Positions 51,253 through 61,400 of a stretch of DNA of 64,000 nt are shown here, piece by piece; within the stretch, counting starts at the first letter, position 1; the number at the start of each line of letters is the position of its first letter. The notes beneath the pieces are model-generated. The model ran no database searches and was not told where the DNA came from. It worked only from the letters and a program-made list of their open reading frames with translations. The DNA is from SIG644 sp045613985 (GTDB lineage Bacteria; Bacillota; Clostridia; Oscillospirales; CAG-272): contig JAZLCA010000054.1 in the NCBI GenBank assembly GCA_045613985.1, positions 13,560 to 77,559 on the forward strand, in the 5' to 3' direction. The translations under genes and the position numbers were made by a program.

Positions 51253-51984
51253 TTACATTCCGATGCCAAAGATCCATCGGAGGATATTAAGATTGAAGCA
51301 GTGTCTGAACAACCAAGTATTTTCAAACGCCGCTTGGAAGGCTATACCTTCAAAGCTCGCTTCGGCAAGACTCATGATTGCATATACCAGCAAAGTAAAG
51401 ACCGCCGTATAGATCAAAGCGCAAACAATACCCAGTATCAAACCGAGTATACGGTCGATCTGACGAATGACAGGTAGCTTTGCAATTTTGATCATGACGG
51501 AAGCAATGATGCTGAACAACAGCATCGCAATCAAAAAGATGCCGGCGTATGCAATCAAATCGGACAAAAGCTTGGTGATCGGCTGTGCCAAAGTACTCGC
51601 CAATTGCGACAGTCCCCCTGCATCTGCTTGTGTCTCGTTGGCAAGATCGCCTGCCAAGACTGCAGGATCCACTCCCATTCTCTCAAACAAGGAACTTAAC
51701 CAGGAAGGAAGATTGCCCAGCACCTGTGTCAGATCAAAAGTTTCTGCTCCCGCTTCAAACACAGACAAGAGCTTATCATGCACGTAATTTGTCACGCGGG
51801 ACGTGATCAGGTGCTCCGACACCCAAGCAGACGCCATAGGGCCAAACAAATACGCCGCGATCATGCACAAAAGCGACTTAGCAAGGCCAAAGATGGAACG
51901 GATAAATCCCTTGAACCAACAGGATAACACCGTCACAACGATGATCATCAGGAGCGATATATCGAGAAACAGACTCAAACCCAT
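51253..51984 (-). CDS. CvpA family membrane protein
   Basis: 243 residues with helices at about 5-30, 35-55, 105-130 and 145-200 (ILLIMIIVVTVLSCWFKGFIRSIFGLAK-like start, then a long amphipathic middle, then KLPVIRQIDRILGLILGIVCALI). Matches the CvpA/colicin V production family, function unclear in Firmicutes. AAGGA six bases before the ATG. Co-directional with DUF5711 upstream and the Clp gene downstream. Confidence 0.85.
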   Translation of the reverse strand: MGLSLFLDISLLMIIVVTVLSCWFKGFIRSIFGLAKSLLCMIAAYLFGPMASAWVSEHLITSRVTNYVHDKLLSVFEAGAETFDLTQVLGNLPSWLSSLFERMGVDPAVLAGDLANETQADAGGLSQLASTLAQPITKLLSDLIAYAGIFLIAMLLFSIIASVMIKIAKLPVIRQIDRILGLILGIVCALIYTAVFTLLVYAIMSLAEASFEGIAFQAAFENTWLFRHCFNLNILRWIFGIGM

Positions 51985-52027
51985 AACAGTTCCTTTCTAG
52001 CAATACAGTTGTAATCGTCTTGTGGAG

Positions 52028-53311
52028 TTATGTGCGCTCATCCGGCCGCAGCACGATTGCCTTTGCCGAGCCGCACACAAGATATTCATCATCGTCATAA
52101 GCCAGCAGACGGGTATATTCGCCATTGAAGGCAGCAGTTGCAGAGGGAGCACTTTGCCCGTTGCGGTAGACGTTAAGTTCATTTTCAGTTAAAACAGCCA
52201 ATGTTCCCGACGCATACGTCGCATCGTGTACTTCAGATGGCACGGAAATATTATACACCTGATCGGTGGATTTGTCAAATACAATTACGCGGCTGGCGTT
52301 ATCGTACACGTTGTCACGACAAACCAGAACACAGCCTTGGGCATCCACGCGGAAAGAAAGCACGTTTTCTGTCGAAAAAGCACAGCTTGCCACGATCTCT
52401 AGCTTCGTATCCAGACGATATGCGCCTGACGTAGTGAGCAAAAACAGCTCGCCCTCATCGGTATAATGACAAGCGACCGGATAGGCATCCTTGATCACAC
52501 AAGCGTTCCCCCAAGTCTGTTCGTTGGGAGACACTTGAGAAATATGCGTTTGCATCCGCCCTCCTTCGGAGGAGACCGAGATTATGGACAACTGCTTCCC
52601 ATCCGGGCGCAGTGCGGCCAGAAGCGTATATTCTTCCAGGCGGTAGCGATTGATCATACGATGATTTTCATTGTAGAGAAGAACCTCACTTGCATATTCG
52701 GTGCCGTCCGTCACGACCGCATAATAGCCTTGATTACAAGCTGCGACACTGCGGATATTGTTTTCAGTCGTGATATTCTTGACACAGGTAAATGAATTAT
52801 ACAAGCTCATATTTTTTCCGCCAAGATCGTAGGCGACCAGATAGCGTCCGGAGGAGACAAGACGAGGCGTACGATACGCCATCCTATGAGAGTGCGATTC
52901 TCTGCCCGTGGCAGTAAAAACCGTCAGCTTTTGCTTACCAAGCACGGCAAGACCTTGGCGGTACAGCACGTAATCGTTATCCGCGTCCGAAGAAAAAATG
53001 ATACTTTGCTTGGCTTCATTTTCCTGCAGAGCAAGCGAGGAGGTCAGATCTTTAGTAAAATAAATCAGGTTATCCGCCGACAATAGCTCTGCATTGGTTA
53101 GAACGGAAACGGCAATGTAGACCGCAAGCAGCATGATGGTAATCATCTGGGCGGAATGGTAACGGAAGGAGATCTCCTGATGATAGCCTACGTCGGTGAC
53201 ACGCTCGGAGAGATCCACGTGTCGCACCGTATCTTGATCATTGGAAGAACCGCCCGGGCGAGTGCGCTTGAACAATTGCGAAAACACGCTAAGCAACGGC
53301 ATTTTTTTCAC
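52028..53311 (-). CDS. DUF5711 family membrane-anchored beta-propeller protein
   Basis: 427 residues. N-terminal cytoplasmic part, one membrane helix (ITIMLLAVYIAVSVLT, about residues 58-73), then an extracytoplasmic region with propeller-like repeats (YLVAYDLGGKNMSLYNS, GYYAVVTDGTEYASEVLLYNE, VLVCRDNVYDNASRVIVFD), as in the DUF5711 family. GTG start with AAGGGGGG nearby. Role unknown. Between cvpA and truA. Confidence 0.85.
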   Translation of the reverse strand: MKKMPLLSVFSQLFKRTRPGGSSNDQDTVRHVDLSERVTDVGYHQEISFRYHSAQMITIMLLAVYIAVSVLTNAELLSADNLIYFTKDLTSSLALQENEAKQSIIFSSDADNDYVLYRQGLAVLGKQKLTVFTATGRESHSHRMAYRTPRLVSSGRYLVAYDLGGKNMSLYNSFTCVKNITTENNIRSVAACNQGYYAVVTDGTEYASEVLLYNENHRMINRYRLEEYTLLAALRPDGKQLSIISVSSEGGRMQTHISQVSPNEQTWGNACVIKDAYPVACHYTDEGELFLLTTSGAYRLDTKLEIVASCAFSTENVLSFRVDAQGCVLVCRDNVYDNASRVIVFDKSTDQVYNISVPSEVHDATYASGTLAVLTENELNVYRNGQSAPSATAAFNGEYTRLLAYDDDEYLVCGSAKAIVLRPDERT

Positions 53312-53356
53312 GCGCTTCCCCCCTTACACAAAAGAATGATTGCCTATAATAACAAA

Positions 53357-54151
53357 TTATTCCCAATGCGCCGGTAAAACATCCGGACGCTGATAAAAAA
53401 CACGGGATAAATACAATCCGTGAGGCGGGGCGGTCAAGCCTGCGGCAACACGATTTTTGGCGTTGATCGAGGCAGCGATGCTGTCGGGATCGCGGCGTCC
53501 GACTGCGACCTCGTACAAGGTTCCCGCCATGATACGCACCATGTTATACAGAAATCCGTCAGCGCAGACACGGAACGAAATGATGTCTCCCTCGCGGCTG
53601 ACCGTAGCATACTTGATCGTTCGCACGGGCACGGTGATCTTTGACCCCTGTGCCATATACGAAGCAAAGTCATGCGTGCCGACAAATTGGGCCGCCGCCC
53701 TGTTCATACGCTCGATCGCATCGGGCAAAAGAGGACACGGAATATGCCAGCTTCTCTTATCCTCAAAGGGATCTCGAATGGGCGAGGCATAAAATCTGTA
53801 CTCATACTCCTTGGCTTCCACAGCGTAGCGAGGATGAAAATCGTCGGGAACAAAGCAGGCATCCGTCACCGCGATATCACTCGGCAGATAGGTACAAAGT
53901 GCGCGTGGGATGTTAGCTGCGGAAACGCTTGTCGGCAGATCGGTCTGCCCTTTTTTGGAAACGGCGGCACAAAAGGCCCTGGCGTGAACACCGGCATCGG
54001 TGCGGCTGCAGCCCATAACATCGCAATCGTAACCAAACAAAGCGCGCGTCGCTTCATTCAGTGCCCGTTGCACCGTAGGGATGCTTCCCGGCTGAACCTG
54101 ATAGCCGTTATACGCCGTTCCGACAAAGCGGAATTTGATGAGTGCTTTCAT
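53357..54151 (-). CDS. truA: tRNA pseudouridine(38-40) synthase
   Basis: 264 residues: FRFVGTAYNGYQVQPG, catalytic Asp in GCSRTDAGVHARAF (about residue 52), YEYRFYA, HDFASYM, and C-terminal FLYNMVRIMAGTLYEVAVGR. Start has AAAGGAA nine bases upstream. After the ecfT gene by 39 bases; the ecf-truA order is common in Firmicutes. Confidence 0.97.
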   Translation of the reverse strand: MKALIKFRFVGTAYNGYQVQPGSIPTVQRALNEATRALFGYDCDVMGCSRTDAGVHARAFCAAVSKKGQTDLPTSVSAANIPRALCTYLPSDIAVTDACFVPDDFHPRYAVEAKEYEYRFYASPIRDPFEDKRSWHIPCPLLPDAIERMNRAAAQFVGTHDFASYMAQGSKITVPVRTIKYATVSREGDIISFRVCADGFLYNMVRIMAGTLYEVAVGRRDPDSIAASINAKNRVAAGLTAPPHGLYLSRVFYQRPDVLPAHWE

Positions 54152-54190
54152 ACGTCCGTTTCCTTTCGTTCAAATTTGGAAAATCAAACC

Positions 54191-55009
54191 TTACATGGTA
54201 TAGCCGATACCTGCGCGGTTGAGATAAATGATGGCGGCACCGAAAGCCAGCATCAAAGACAATGCAACAAAATCGCCAACACGGTAATGGAGGACCGTCA
54301 TGCGTGTCCTGCCTTTGCCACCGTGATAACAACGACATTCCATGGCAGTTGCCAATTCGTCCGCGCGGCGGAAAGCCGACACGAACAGAGGGATCAAAAT
54401 GGGAATCAACGCCTTGGCACGAGAGATGAGCGATCCGCTGGAAAAATCCACGCCGCGGGCCTTTTGAGCTGCCATGATCTTGTCTGTTTCTTCAACCAAC
54501 GTCGGAATAAACCGCAGAGCGATGGTCATCATCATAGCAAACTCGTGAACAGGAATGCGAAGTACACGTAAAGGTGACAACAGTCTTTCCAGAGCATCCG
54601 TCAGCATAATGGGCGTCGTCGTATAGGTCAGAAACATTCCCGTACCAATGATCAAAGCAGCAATGCGCAACATCATAAAGCCTGCCTGATACAGACCCTC
54701 CGCATAGATGTGAATGAACTTCCATTCCACCAAAAGCACCTCTCCCTTGGTGAAAAAGACGTTGATCAAAGCGGTGAACATCAGAATGAACAAAATGGGA
54801 CGAATACTGCGGATCACAATCTTGACAGGGATTCTGCTCAAAAGAATGAGCGCAAGGGCTGACAGAACAAGCAAGGCAAAGCTCAAAACATTTTTGCAGA
54901 TGAAAGTACAAACAATATAAAGCACCGCCAGAATGACTTTCATGCGGGGATCCATATTGTGAATGGAGGATTTCGCAGGATAAAATTGACCGAGAGTGAT
55001 ACTTTTCAT
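54191..55009 (-). CDS. ecfT: ECF transporter T component
   Basis: 272-residue transmembrane coupler of energy-coupling-factor vitamin importers. Starts MKSITLGQFYPAKSSIHNMD, with helices of the CbiQ family and the two coupling Ala-Arg-Gly segments, seen as KIMAAQKARGVDFS and LFVSAFRRADELATAMECRCY. ATG at 55009 overlaps the ecfA2 stop (ATGA) with GGAGGTGA six bases upstream; the longer open frame is not the start. No S component is nearby, as expected for a group II (shared) module. Confidence 0.94.
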   Translation of the reverse strand: MKSITLGQFYPAKSSIHNMDPRMKVILAVLYIVCTFICKNVLSFALLVLSALALILLSRIPVKIVIRSIRPILFILMFTALINVFFTKGEVLLVEWKFIHIYAEGLYQAGFMMLRIAALIIGTGMFLTYTTTPIMLTDALERLLSPLRVLRIPVHEFAMMMTIALRFIPTLVEETDKIMAAQKARGVDFSSGSLISRAKALIPILIPLFVSAFRRADELATAMECRCYHGGKGRTRMTVLHYRVGDFVALSLMLAFGAAIIYLNRAGIGYTM

Positions 55010-55884
55010 GACTTCACCTCCGCCTTGCCGCGACGTTGCTCCATCAGGCGAAGCAAGCACTTTTCTGCTTGCTCAACCGTAAAAATGCCTTCGTCCACAG
55101 GAATCCCCCGTTCGCGCAGCATCATACAAACACGCGAGATTTCGGGAATGTTCAATCCGACCGCCAAGAGCTCCTCAGAACGAGCAAACACCTCACTGGC
55201 GCTTCCCTGCATAACGAGCTTTCCGCCTGCCAGAACGACGATATCGTCGCAAAAGCGTGCCATATCCTCCATGCTGTGGCTGACGATGATAACGGTAGCA
55301 CCCGTTTTGTTCTGATATTCCCGCAGCATTCTCAATATCGTATCGCGACCGCGGGGATCCAATCCTGCCGCAGGCTCATCCAAAACCAGTACCTCAGGAC
55401 GCATCGCCATAATACCGGCAATGGCTACGCGGCGCTTCTGTCCGCCCGACAGATCAAACGGCGAGTGGTCCATAAGCGAGAGGTCCAGCCCCGTCAGTTC
55501 TGCCGCTTCTTGTACACGGTGAGCGATTTCATCATCGTTCAGCCCCATGTTCTTGGGACCGAATGCAATATCTGCTCTTACCATTTCTTCAAACAGCTGA
55601 TACTCGGGATACTGCATAACGAGCCCTACACGGAAGCGGATCTGGCGGATCTGCTTGGGATTTTCCCAGATATCCTTGCCGTCCAACAGAACGCGTCCCT
55701 TGGTGGGGCGGCTCAAGCCGTTGAGCAATTGAACCAGCGTGGATTTTCCCGAGCCGGTATGTCCGATCAATCCCGTAATGGCATTTTCCCGAACGTTCAG
55801 ATTGATGTCGTCCAAGGCACGCATTTCAAAGGGCGTACCGGGACTGTAAACGTAACTGATATTCTCTAACGTAATTTTTGACAT
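55006..55884 (-). CDS. ecfA2: ECF transporter ATPase A2
   Basis: 292 residues. Walker A GHTGSGKSTLVQLLNG, Q-loop QYPEYQLFEEMV, signature LSGGQKRRVAIAG, Walker B VLVLDEPAAGLD, H-loop IVSHSMEDMA. The Q-loop YPEYQLF form is that of EcfA2. Between ecfA1 (24 bases upstream) and ecfT (overlapping). Confidence 0.95.
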   Translation of the reverse strand: MSKITLENISYVYSPGTPFEMRALDDINLNVRENAITGLIGHTGSGKSTLVQLLNGLSRPTKGRVLLDGKDIWENPKQIRQIRFRVGLVMQYPEYQLFEEMVRADIAFGPKNMGLNDDEIAHRVQEAAELTGLDLSLMDHSPFDLSGGQKRRVAIAGIMAMRPEVLVLDEPAAGLDPRGRDTILRMLREYQNKTGATVIIVSHSMEDMARFCDDIVVLAGGKLVMQGSASEVFARSEELLAVGLNIPEISRVCMMLRERGIPVDEGIFTVEQAEKCLLRLMEQRRGKAEVKS

Positions 55885-55908
55885 ATCAAACCTGTTAACA
55901 ATTATTTT

Positions 55909-56775
55909 TTACGCTTCAAACAAGCGGCACAAAGCCTCGACACAGGCCTTTGGGGTATCGACGTCGCCGGGCAAATCCAGTCCACGCTGTCGTAAGCAAT
56001 GAACCAACGCTGCAGATTGAGGAACGTCCAGTCCTGCATCGATCAGGGGTTGAGGATGTGCGAAAATCTCCTTTGGCGCGCCGTCCTTGATAATGCGTCC
56101 ATCATCCAAGACGATGATTCGATCGGCGCGGGCCGCTTCGTCCATATGGTGCGTGATGGTAATGATCGTAATTCCTTTTTCTCTGTGCAGCATTTCCATC
56201 GTCTGGAGCACCTCAAGACGCCCCAAAGGATCCAGCATGGCCGTCGATTCATCGAATATCATACACTCGGGCATCATGGCCAGGATACCGGCAATGGCGA
56301 CTCGCTGCTTCTGTCCGCCGGAAAGGCGATGAGGCTCATGCTTGGCATATTCCGTCATACCGACCATCGCAAGCGCATCGTCTACTCTCTTGCGGATCTC
56401 GGCCGACGGCACGCCCAAATTTTCGGGGCCGAAGGCAACGTCCTCCTCTACCACCGTAGCAACCAACTGGTTGTCGGGGTTCTGAAAGACCATACCGATC
56501 TTTTGGCGAAGGGCAAACACATCCTCGTCCGTCATATCCGGGGACGTAACGTTTTGACCGTCAACGTAAATAGCACCGCCGGTAGGCTCCAGGACCAGGT
56601 TGAGTAATTTGGCAAGGGTGGATTTTCCCGAGCCGTTATGACCGATCACGGCAATATATTCACCGCGTTCAATGCACAAGTCGATGCCGTGCAGAACGGG
56701 GGTGTCCTCACCCGTCATATCATCCTCGTAGGCATACGACAAATTTTCCGTGCGGATCCATGATTGTCCCATCAT
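55909..56775 (-). CDS. ecfA1: ECF transporter ATPase A1
   Basis: 288 residues. Walker A GHNGSGKSTLAKLLN, Q-loop VFQNPDNQLVATVVEEDVAFG typical of EcfA1, signature LSGGQKQRVAIAGI, Walker B CMIFDESTAMLDP (Glu to Ser region still keeps the Asp-Glu), H-loop TITHHMDEA. Start at 56775 follows AAAGGAAAGAGT; an ATG three bases later is also possible, and the open frame further upstream overlaps the next gene. Confidence 0.95.
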   Translation of the reverse strand: MMGQSWIRTENLSYAYEDDMTGEDTPVLHGIDLCIERGEYIAVIGHNGSGKSTLAKLLNLVLEPTGGAIYVDGQNVTSPDMTDEDVFALRQKIGMVFQNPDNQLVATVVEEDVAFGPENLGVPSAEIRKRVDDALAMVGMTEYAKHEPHRLSGGQKQRVAIAGILAMMPECMIFDESTAMLDPLGRLEVLQTMEMLHREKGITIITITHHMDEAARADRIIVLDDGRIIKDGAPKEIFAHPQPLIDAGLDVPQSAALVHCLRQRGLDLPGDVDTPKACVEALCRLFEA

Positions 56776-56806
56776 ACTCTTTCCTTTCGCAAAAGTTTTG
56801 CTCAAA

Positions 56807-57667
56807 TCAGATTGTCCAACGAGAGCTTGCGCCGCAAGGCAGATAAGCACCCGTCTGTGTAACTTTCAAACCAAGCTCACCCGATTCAATCGTGCCGCCA
56901 AAGCGGGATCTCACCTTCAGATCCAGCAGGTAGCTCATAGTCAAGGGAGACAGTCCGGTAGTATAGGAATTTACCAAGAAGAACAGCGGGCTATCCGACA
57001 ACAGCTGTGCCGTCAATCCGATCAGCTCGTCTACGCAGTCCTCCAGTTTCCACACCTCGCCGCCGGGTCCGCGACCATACGAGGGGGGATCCATAATGAT
57101 ACCCTCATAGTGATTGCCGCGGCGGATCTCACGCTCAACGAACTTTTTGCAGTCATCGACGATGTAGCGGATGGGCGCATCGGAAAGCCCCGACAAAGCC
57201 GCGTTTTCCTTTGCTTGGGCAACCATGCCCTTAGCCGCATCCACATGAACGACGCTTGCCCCTGCTTTGGCCGCGGCAACCGTCGCGCCGCCGGTATAGG
57301 CAAACAAATTCAGTACGCGAATGGGGCGGTCCGCCTTTTGGATCAGACCGGAAAACCAATCCCAGTTGGCGGCCTGCTCAGGAAACAGTCCCGTATGCTT
57401 AAAGCCCATCGGGCGCAAAACGAATCCCAAATCCTGATAACCGATCTGCCAGCTCTCGGGCAGATTGTTTTTTACCCATCGGCCACCGCCGGTAGAGGAT
57501 CGGCGGTAGATGCCGTCCGCCTTTTTCCATGCGGGATGCTTGGCAACGCCATGCCAGATCACCTGAGGATCGGGGCGGATCAAAATATATTTTCCCCAAC
57601 GCTCCAGTCTTTCACCGTCGTTGGTATCGAGCAATTCATAGTCTTTCCAATTTTGTGACGTCCACAT
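56807..57667 (-). CDS. Class I SAM-dependent RNA methyltransferase
   Basis: 286 residues of the RlmI/RlmK-like m5C methyltransferase type, without a PUA domain. SAM-binding VLNLFAYTGGATVAAAKAG, acidic VVHVDAAKGMVAQAKENA, DDCKKFVEREI, and the catalytic-region motif IIMDPPSYGRGPGGEVWKLED; conserved FPEQAANWDW. 13 bases after ruvC and 31 before ecfA1. Which rRNA position it modifies is not known. Confidence 0.88.
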   Translation of the reverse strand: MWTSQNWKDYELLDTNDGERLERWGKYILIRPDPQVIWHGVAKHPAWKKADGIYRRSSTGGGRWVKNNLPESWQIGYQDLGFVLRPMGFKHTGLFPEQAANWDWFSGLIQKADRPIRVLNLFAYTGGATVAAAKAGASVVHVDAAKGMVAQAKENAALSGLSDAPIRYIVDDCKKFVEREIRRGNHYEGIIMDPPSYGRGPGGEVWKLEDCVDELIGLTAQLLSDSPLFFLVNSYTTGLSPLTMSYLLDLKVRSRFGGTIESGELGLKVTQTGAYLPCGASSRWTI

Positions 57668-57680
57668 ATCTTGTTCTCCG

Positions 57681-58181
57681 TTATTTCAAGTTATAGTATC
57701 TTGCCAGTTTGGAACAGCCGCTGTGCGCATGGGTAATAGCCAGGGCCAGCGCGTCTGCAGTGTCGTCCGGCTTGGGCGGCTTATCCAATCCCAACATCAT
57801 GGTAACCATAGTAATGACCTGTTTTTTTTCGGCGCGTCCGTAACCAACGACAGACTGCTTGACTTGCAAAGGAGTATACTCCGCAATGGGCAACCCACAT
57901 TGATGGCCCGCCAAAAGGATGACACCTCTTGCCTCTGCCACACGGATACCCGTCGTTTGGTTGGTGTTGAAAAAGAGCTCCTCAACCGCCATCTCCTCGG
58001 GATGATATTTGTGAATGATTTCGGTCAATTGACGGTAGATCTCCGCAAGCCGCTCTTGCGTTGTCATCTCCTTGGGCGTTGTAATCGAACCGTATGCTAT
58101 GGGAGAAAACTTCGTCCCGCGATAGTCCACAATCCCCCAGCCCACGATGGCAATTCCGGGGTCGATTCCGAGAATAATCAT
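57681..58181 (-). CDS. ruvC: Crossover junction endodeoxyribonuclease RuvC
   Basis: 166 residues. Holliday junction resolvase with the catalytic acids in ILGIDPGIAIVGWGIV (Asp 7), MAVEELFFNTNQ (Glu) and KPDDTADALALAITH (two Asp). ATG at 58181 has GGAG eight bases upstream; the longer frame is not supported. First gene of the co-directional series to ymxH. The usual partners ruvA and ruvB are not adjacent. Confidence 0.96.
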   Translation of the reverse strand: MIILGIDPGIAIVGWGIVDYRGTKFSPIAYGSITTPKEMTTQERLAEIYRQLTEIIHKYHPEEMAVEELFFNTNQTTGIRVAEARGVILLAGHQCGLPIAEYTPLQVKQSVVGYGRAEKKQVITMVTMMLGLDKPPKPDDTADALALAITHAHSGCSKLARYYNLK

Positions 58182-58345
58182 GCCTTTGCTCCTTTCCCTT
58201 AAACTATCATACCTTTCCAAAATATTATAATAACACAAATTTATCAATAAGTCAAACAAATTACCAAACTTTCACAAAAAATTTTAATATCGCAGTTCCT
58301 CGACTCAAAAGCATTCGTCAAAAGTTACAAAAAGACAAAAGTCTA

Positions 58346-58374
58346 TTGACAATGTTTTTAATTATTCGTATAAT
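58346..58374 (+). promoter_or_regulatory. Sigma-A promoter of the large lipoprotein gene
   Basis: TTGACA (58346-58351) and TATAAT (58369-58374), 17-base spacer, 55 bases before the ATG. The rest of the 58182-58345 intergenic region is AT-rich with no other feature seen. Confidence 0.9.
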
Positions 58375-58429
58375 AATATAAATATTTCAGGGATGCCCGC
58401 GCGCTCCCTTTGTCACAAGGAGAATGCTT

Positions 58430-61400
58430 ATGCGAAATCACAATCGACCTTTGTGCCGACTCCTATGCCTGCTGCTTGCGGCACTTGTGCTCTTTGGCAC
58501 GTTCGGATGCAAAAAACCGGACACGCCGGATACCCCTCCGACCGATGATCCGGGAAACGAACCGGGAAACGACCCCGGAACAGATATTCCGGAACCGGAG
58601 GTTTTGATTCAGATGATTGAAAACGGATCTTTGAATTATACTGTAATTCGCCCCGAGGTCGCCTCTGTCGAATTGAAAGCAACCGCTGTTCGCCTTTGTA
58701 CAGCGATCAAGAACAAAGTACAGCTCAACAAAGTCAACATCAACGAAGACTATGTAAATCGAGGCGAGTCCGTTCCCACCGATACGCCCGAGATTCTGGT
58801 GGGACTTACTAACCGCCAGGAGAGCATTGATGCTCACGCGCAGTTGGGAGAAAACGAGTACATCATTGCTTTTGTAAACAACCGTCTCGTTATCGTCGGT
58901 TACGACGATGCGGCAACCGCCGAGGCTGTTAACTATTTTATTGCTACCATCTTGGAAGCAGGCGGCAAGGAAGGTTCGCTGGAAATTTCCGAAAGCCTCG
59001 CCGTCAAAAACTCTTATACGCCCCCCGTGGTCAATCCTTTTGATCCCAACCTTCCTATCTTCCCGGATCAGAACAAACCTACCACAACGCCGCTTTCCTA
59101 CGTCAAACCCACTTATACCGTCAAGGACGGTATGTACATTCAGAACTACGCCGGACTGAAGATCGACGGTGTTATGACCACCTTCCAGACCAGCACCATG
59201 TATTCCGAATTGTACGGCATTCATTCGGATTCCGTCATGGTTTACTCCACCGACTACAAGAACTTCGCCGATTGGTACAAGCCCGGCACCTACGTCGTGG
59301 ATATGATGATCGCCATCAACCGCGCAACCTTTGCCTATGTCAATCAGTACAAGCGCCAGGATGACATTCAGATGAACGCTTCCGGCAATTATCTGGAGCA
59401 TCCCGCCGGCGGTTCTTATTATATGGTTCCCACCGAGCGCTGGATCGAGTACGTCTGGGATTATATGTTGGCTCCCGTCATCACGGCATGCCATCCCCAG
59501 TCCATCGCGCTTGAAGAGCCCGAAATGTGGGCTTCTGCCGGTTATTCCAACTCCTTCAAGCAAGAATGGGAAGCCTACTATGGCGAAGAGTGGCAGGATC
59601 CCGCTTCTTCCGCTGAAAATATGCTCAAGGCAAATCTGCTTAAGACCTACCTGTTTGAGCGTATTATCATGGAATTGTCCGAACGCGTTAAGGAGCTGTC
59701 TCCCACTACGCAGGTCTACATTGCCACCCACAGTACCGTTAACTACTCCGACTGGGGCATTGATGCCGGCTTGAACCACTACGTTGCAACCGGCGCGCTG
59801 GACGGTGTCATCGGCCAGACCTGGTCGGATACCCACAACACCGCCTTCCCCTTCCGTGGCGCAAACTTCACCGATAACTTCACCAATGCCTTTATCGAAT
59901 ATTCTTCTTACGTCGATTCGGTGGAAGGTCTCAACTTCTACGCACTGGCCGATCCCATGATGGATAATGAAAGTGCAACGGAAGAGGATTGTCAGTATTT
60001 CTACCGTCAGTCCATCACAGCTTCCCTGCTTCAGCCCGAAATCAACCGTTTCCAGATTCTTCCCTGGGTCAATCGCGCCTACGCCAACGTATCCAACAAC
60101 TACAAGACCATTCAGTCTCAGATCTTTGAAGCACTCAACAGCGTCGGCGGCCTTCCCGTAACCATCGAAGCGGGTACTCCCGGCATCACCTACCTCATCT
60201 CCGACTCACTGTCGTGGATGAATACGGGCGACGGTTGGGCCTTCAACACCACCGACGGATTGTACGGTGTTCTCGCGCCTCTGGTCCGCGACGGTATTCC
60301 CGCAAAAATGAAATCCATGGACCAGATCGAATCTGCGGCTGACCTGGATGGCGTTACCGTTCTGATCGTAAGTTTCGATTCCAATGTGCCTTTGAGCGAA
60401 AAGATCAACATTGCCGTTGCCGACTGGGTCAAAGCGGGCGGAACTCTGCTTTTCCTGTCCGGTGCCAATGAATATTGGAACGTCGAGGACTACTTCTTCT
60501 GGATGGAAGACGGTACACCCTTGAACAACCTGCTCAAGCACTTGGGTCTTGAGAACATCAAAACTACGACCGTCTCCTCCGGAGACTTCAGCTCGGATGA
60601 TTCGATTCTTGACGACTGCTTTGCCGGTGAGCGTCTGAACTCCGGCTATCGCAAGGCATCCATTGCATTCGAAGGCGCGGAGTATCCCATCTTGAAGATT
60701 GGCAACAGCGTAGTAGGTATCGATGAATCGGTCGGCAAGGGTAACTTCATTGCCATCGGTCTTCCCTCCGCTTTCTATTCTGCTAACGCCTTTGGTCCCG
60801 AAATGATTCGCGCACTGACAGAATATGCTCTGCAGTATACCGATTACGACTATTGCCAGCAGGATATGATGGTCGTGCGCCGTGGCAACCTCGTAGCCGC
60901 CCATGCCTATAACAAGAATCAGACGTTAGAGGGCACTTACATCAATCTTTACAGCGGCGAGCTGACCATCCTGAAAAACCCCGTTGTGCGCAAAGACGAC
61001 AGCGTGGTACTGTACGACATTTCCGACCTGGATCTTACGATTCCTCATCTTGCTTACACCGCGGGACGCATTCAAGAAGGATCGCTGTCCGAAACGGCCA
61101 ATCAAATGACCTATACCGTCACCAGCGCCGGCAACACGATCATTTCCAATCGCATCGCACTGCCCAAGGGCGTTTATCCTGCAAGCGTCGAAGTAATCAA
61201 TACCGAAACCAATACTAGAACTTCTCTTTTGAAGTATCTTTACGACGAGGATAGCCACACGGTACTGGTCATGTTCGATGGTAGCACCAAGGCACAGAAA
61301 GTGACCATCACCTTCGGCACCGATAAAAACGCCATCGGATCTCAAAATACACAGTACGCCGAAAAAGCAATTCTGACCAACGATCAAAATCAGGATGAGA

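Noticed and set aside
51196..51260. A possible CtsR heat-shock operator upstream of the ClpE-like gene.
   Set aside because: No GGTCAAA-type tandem heptad was found in the 57-base gap.
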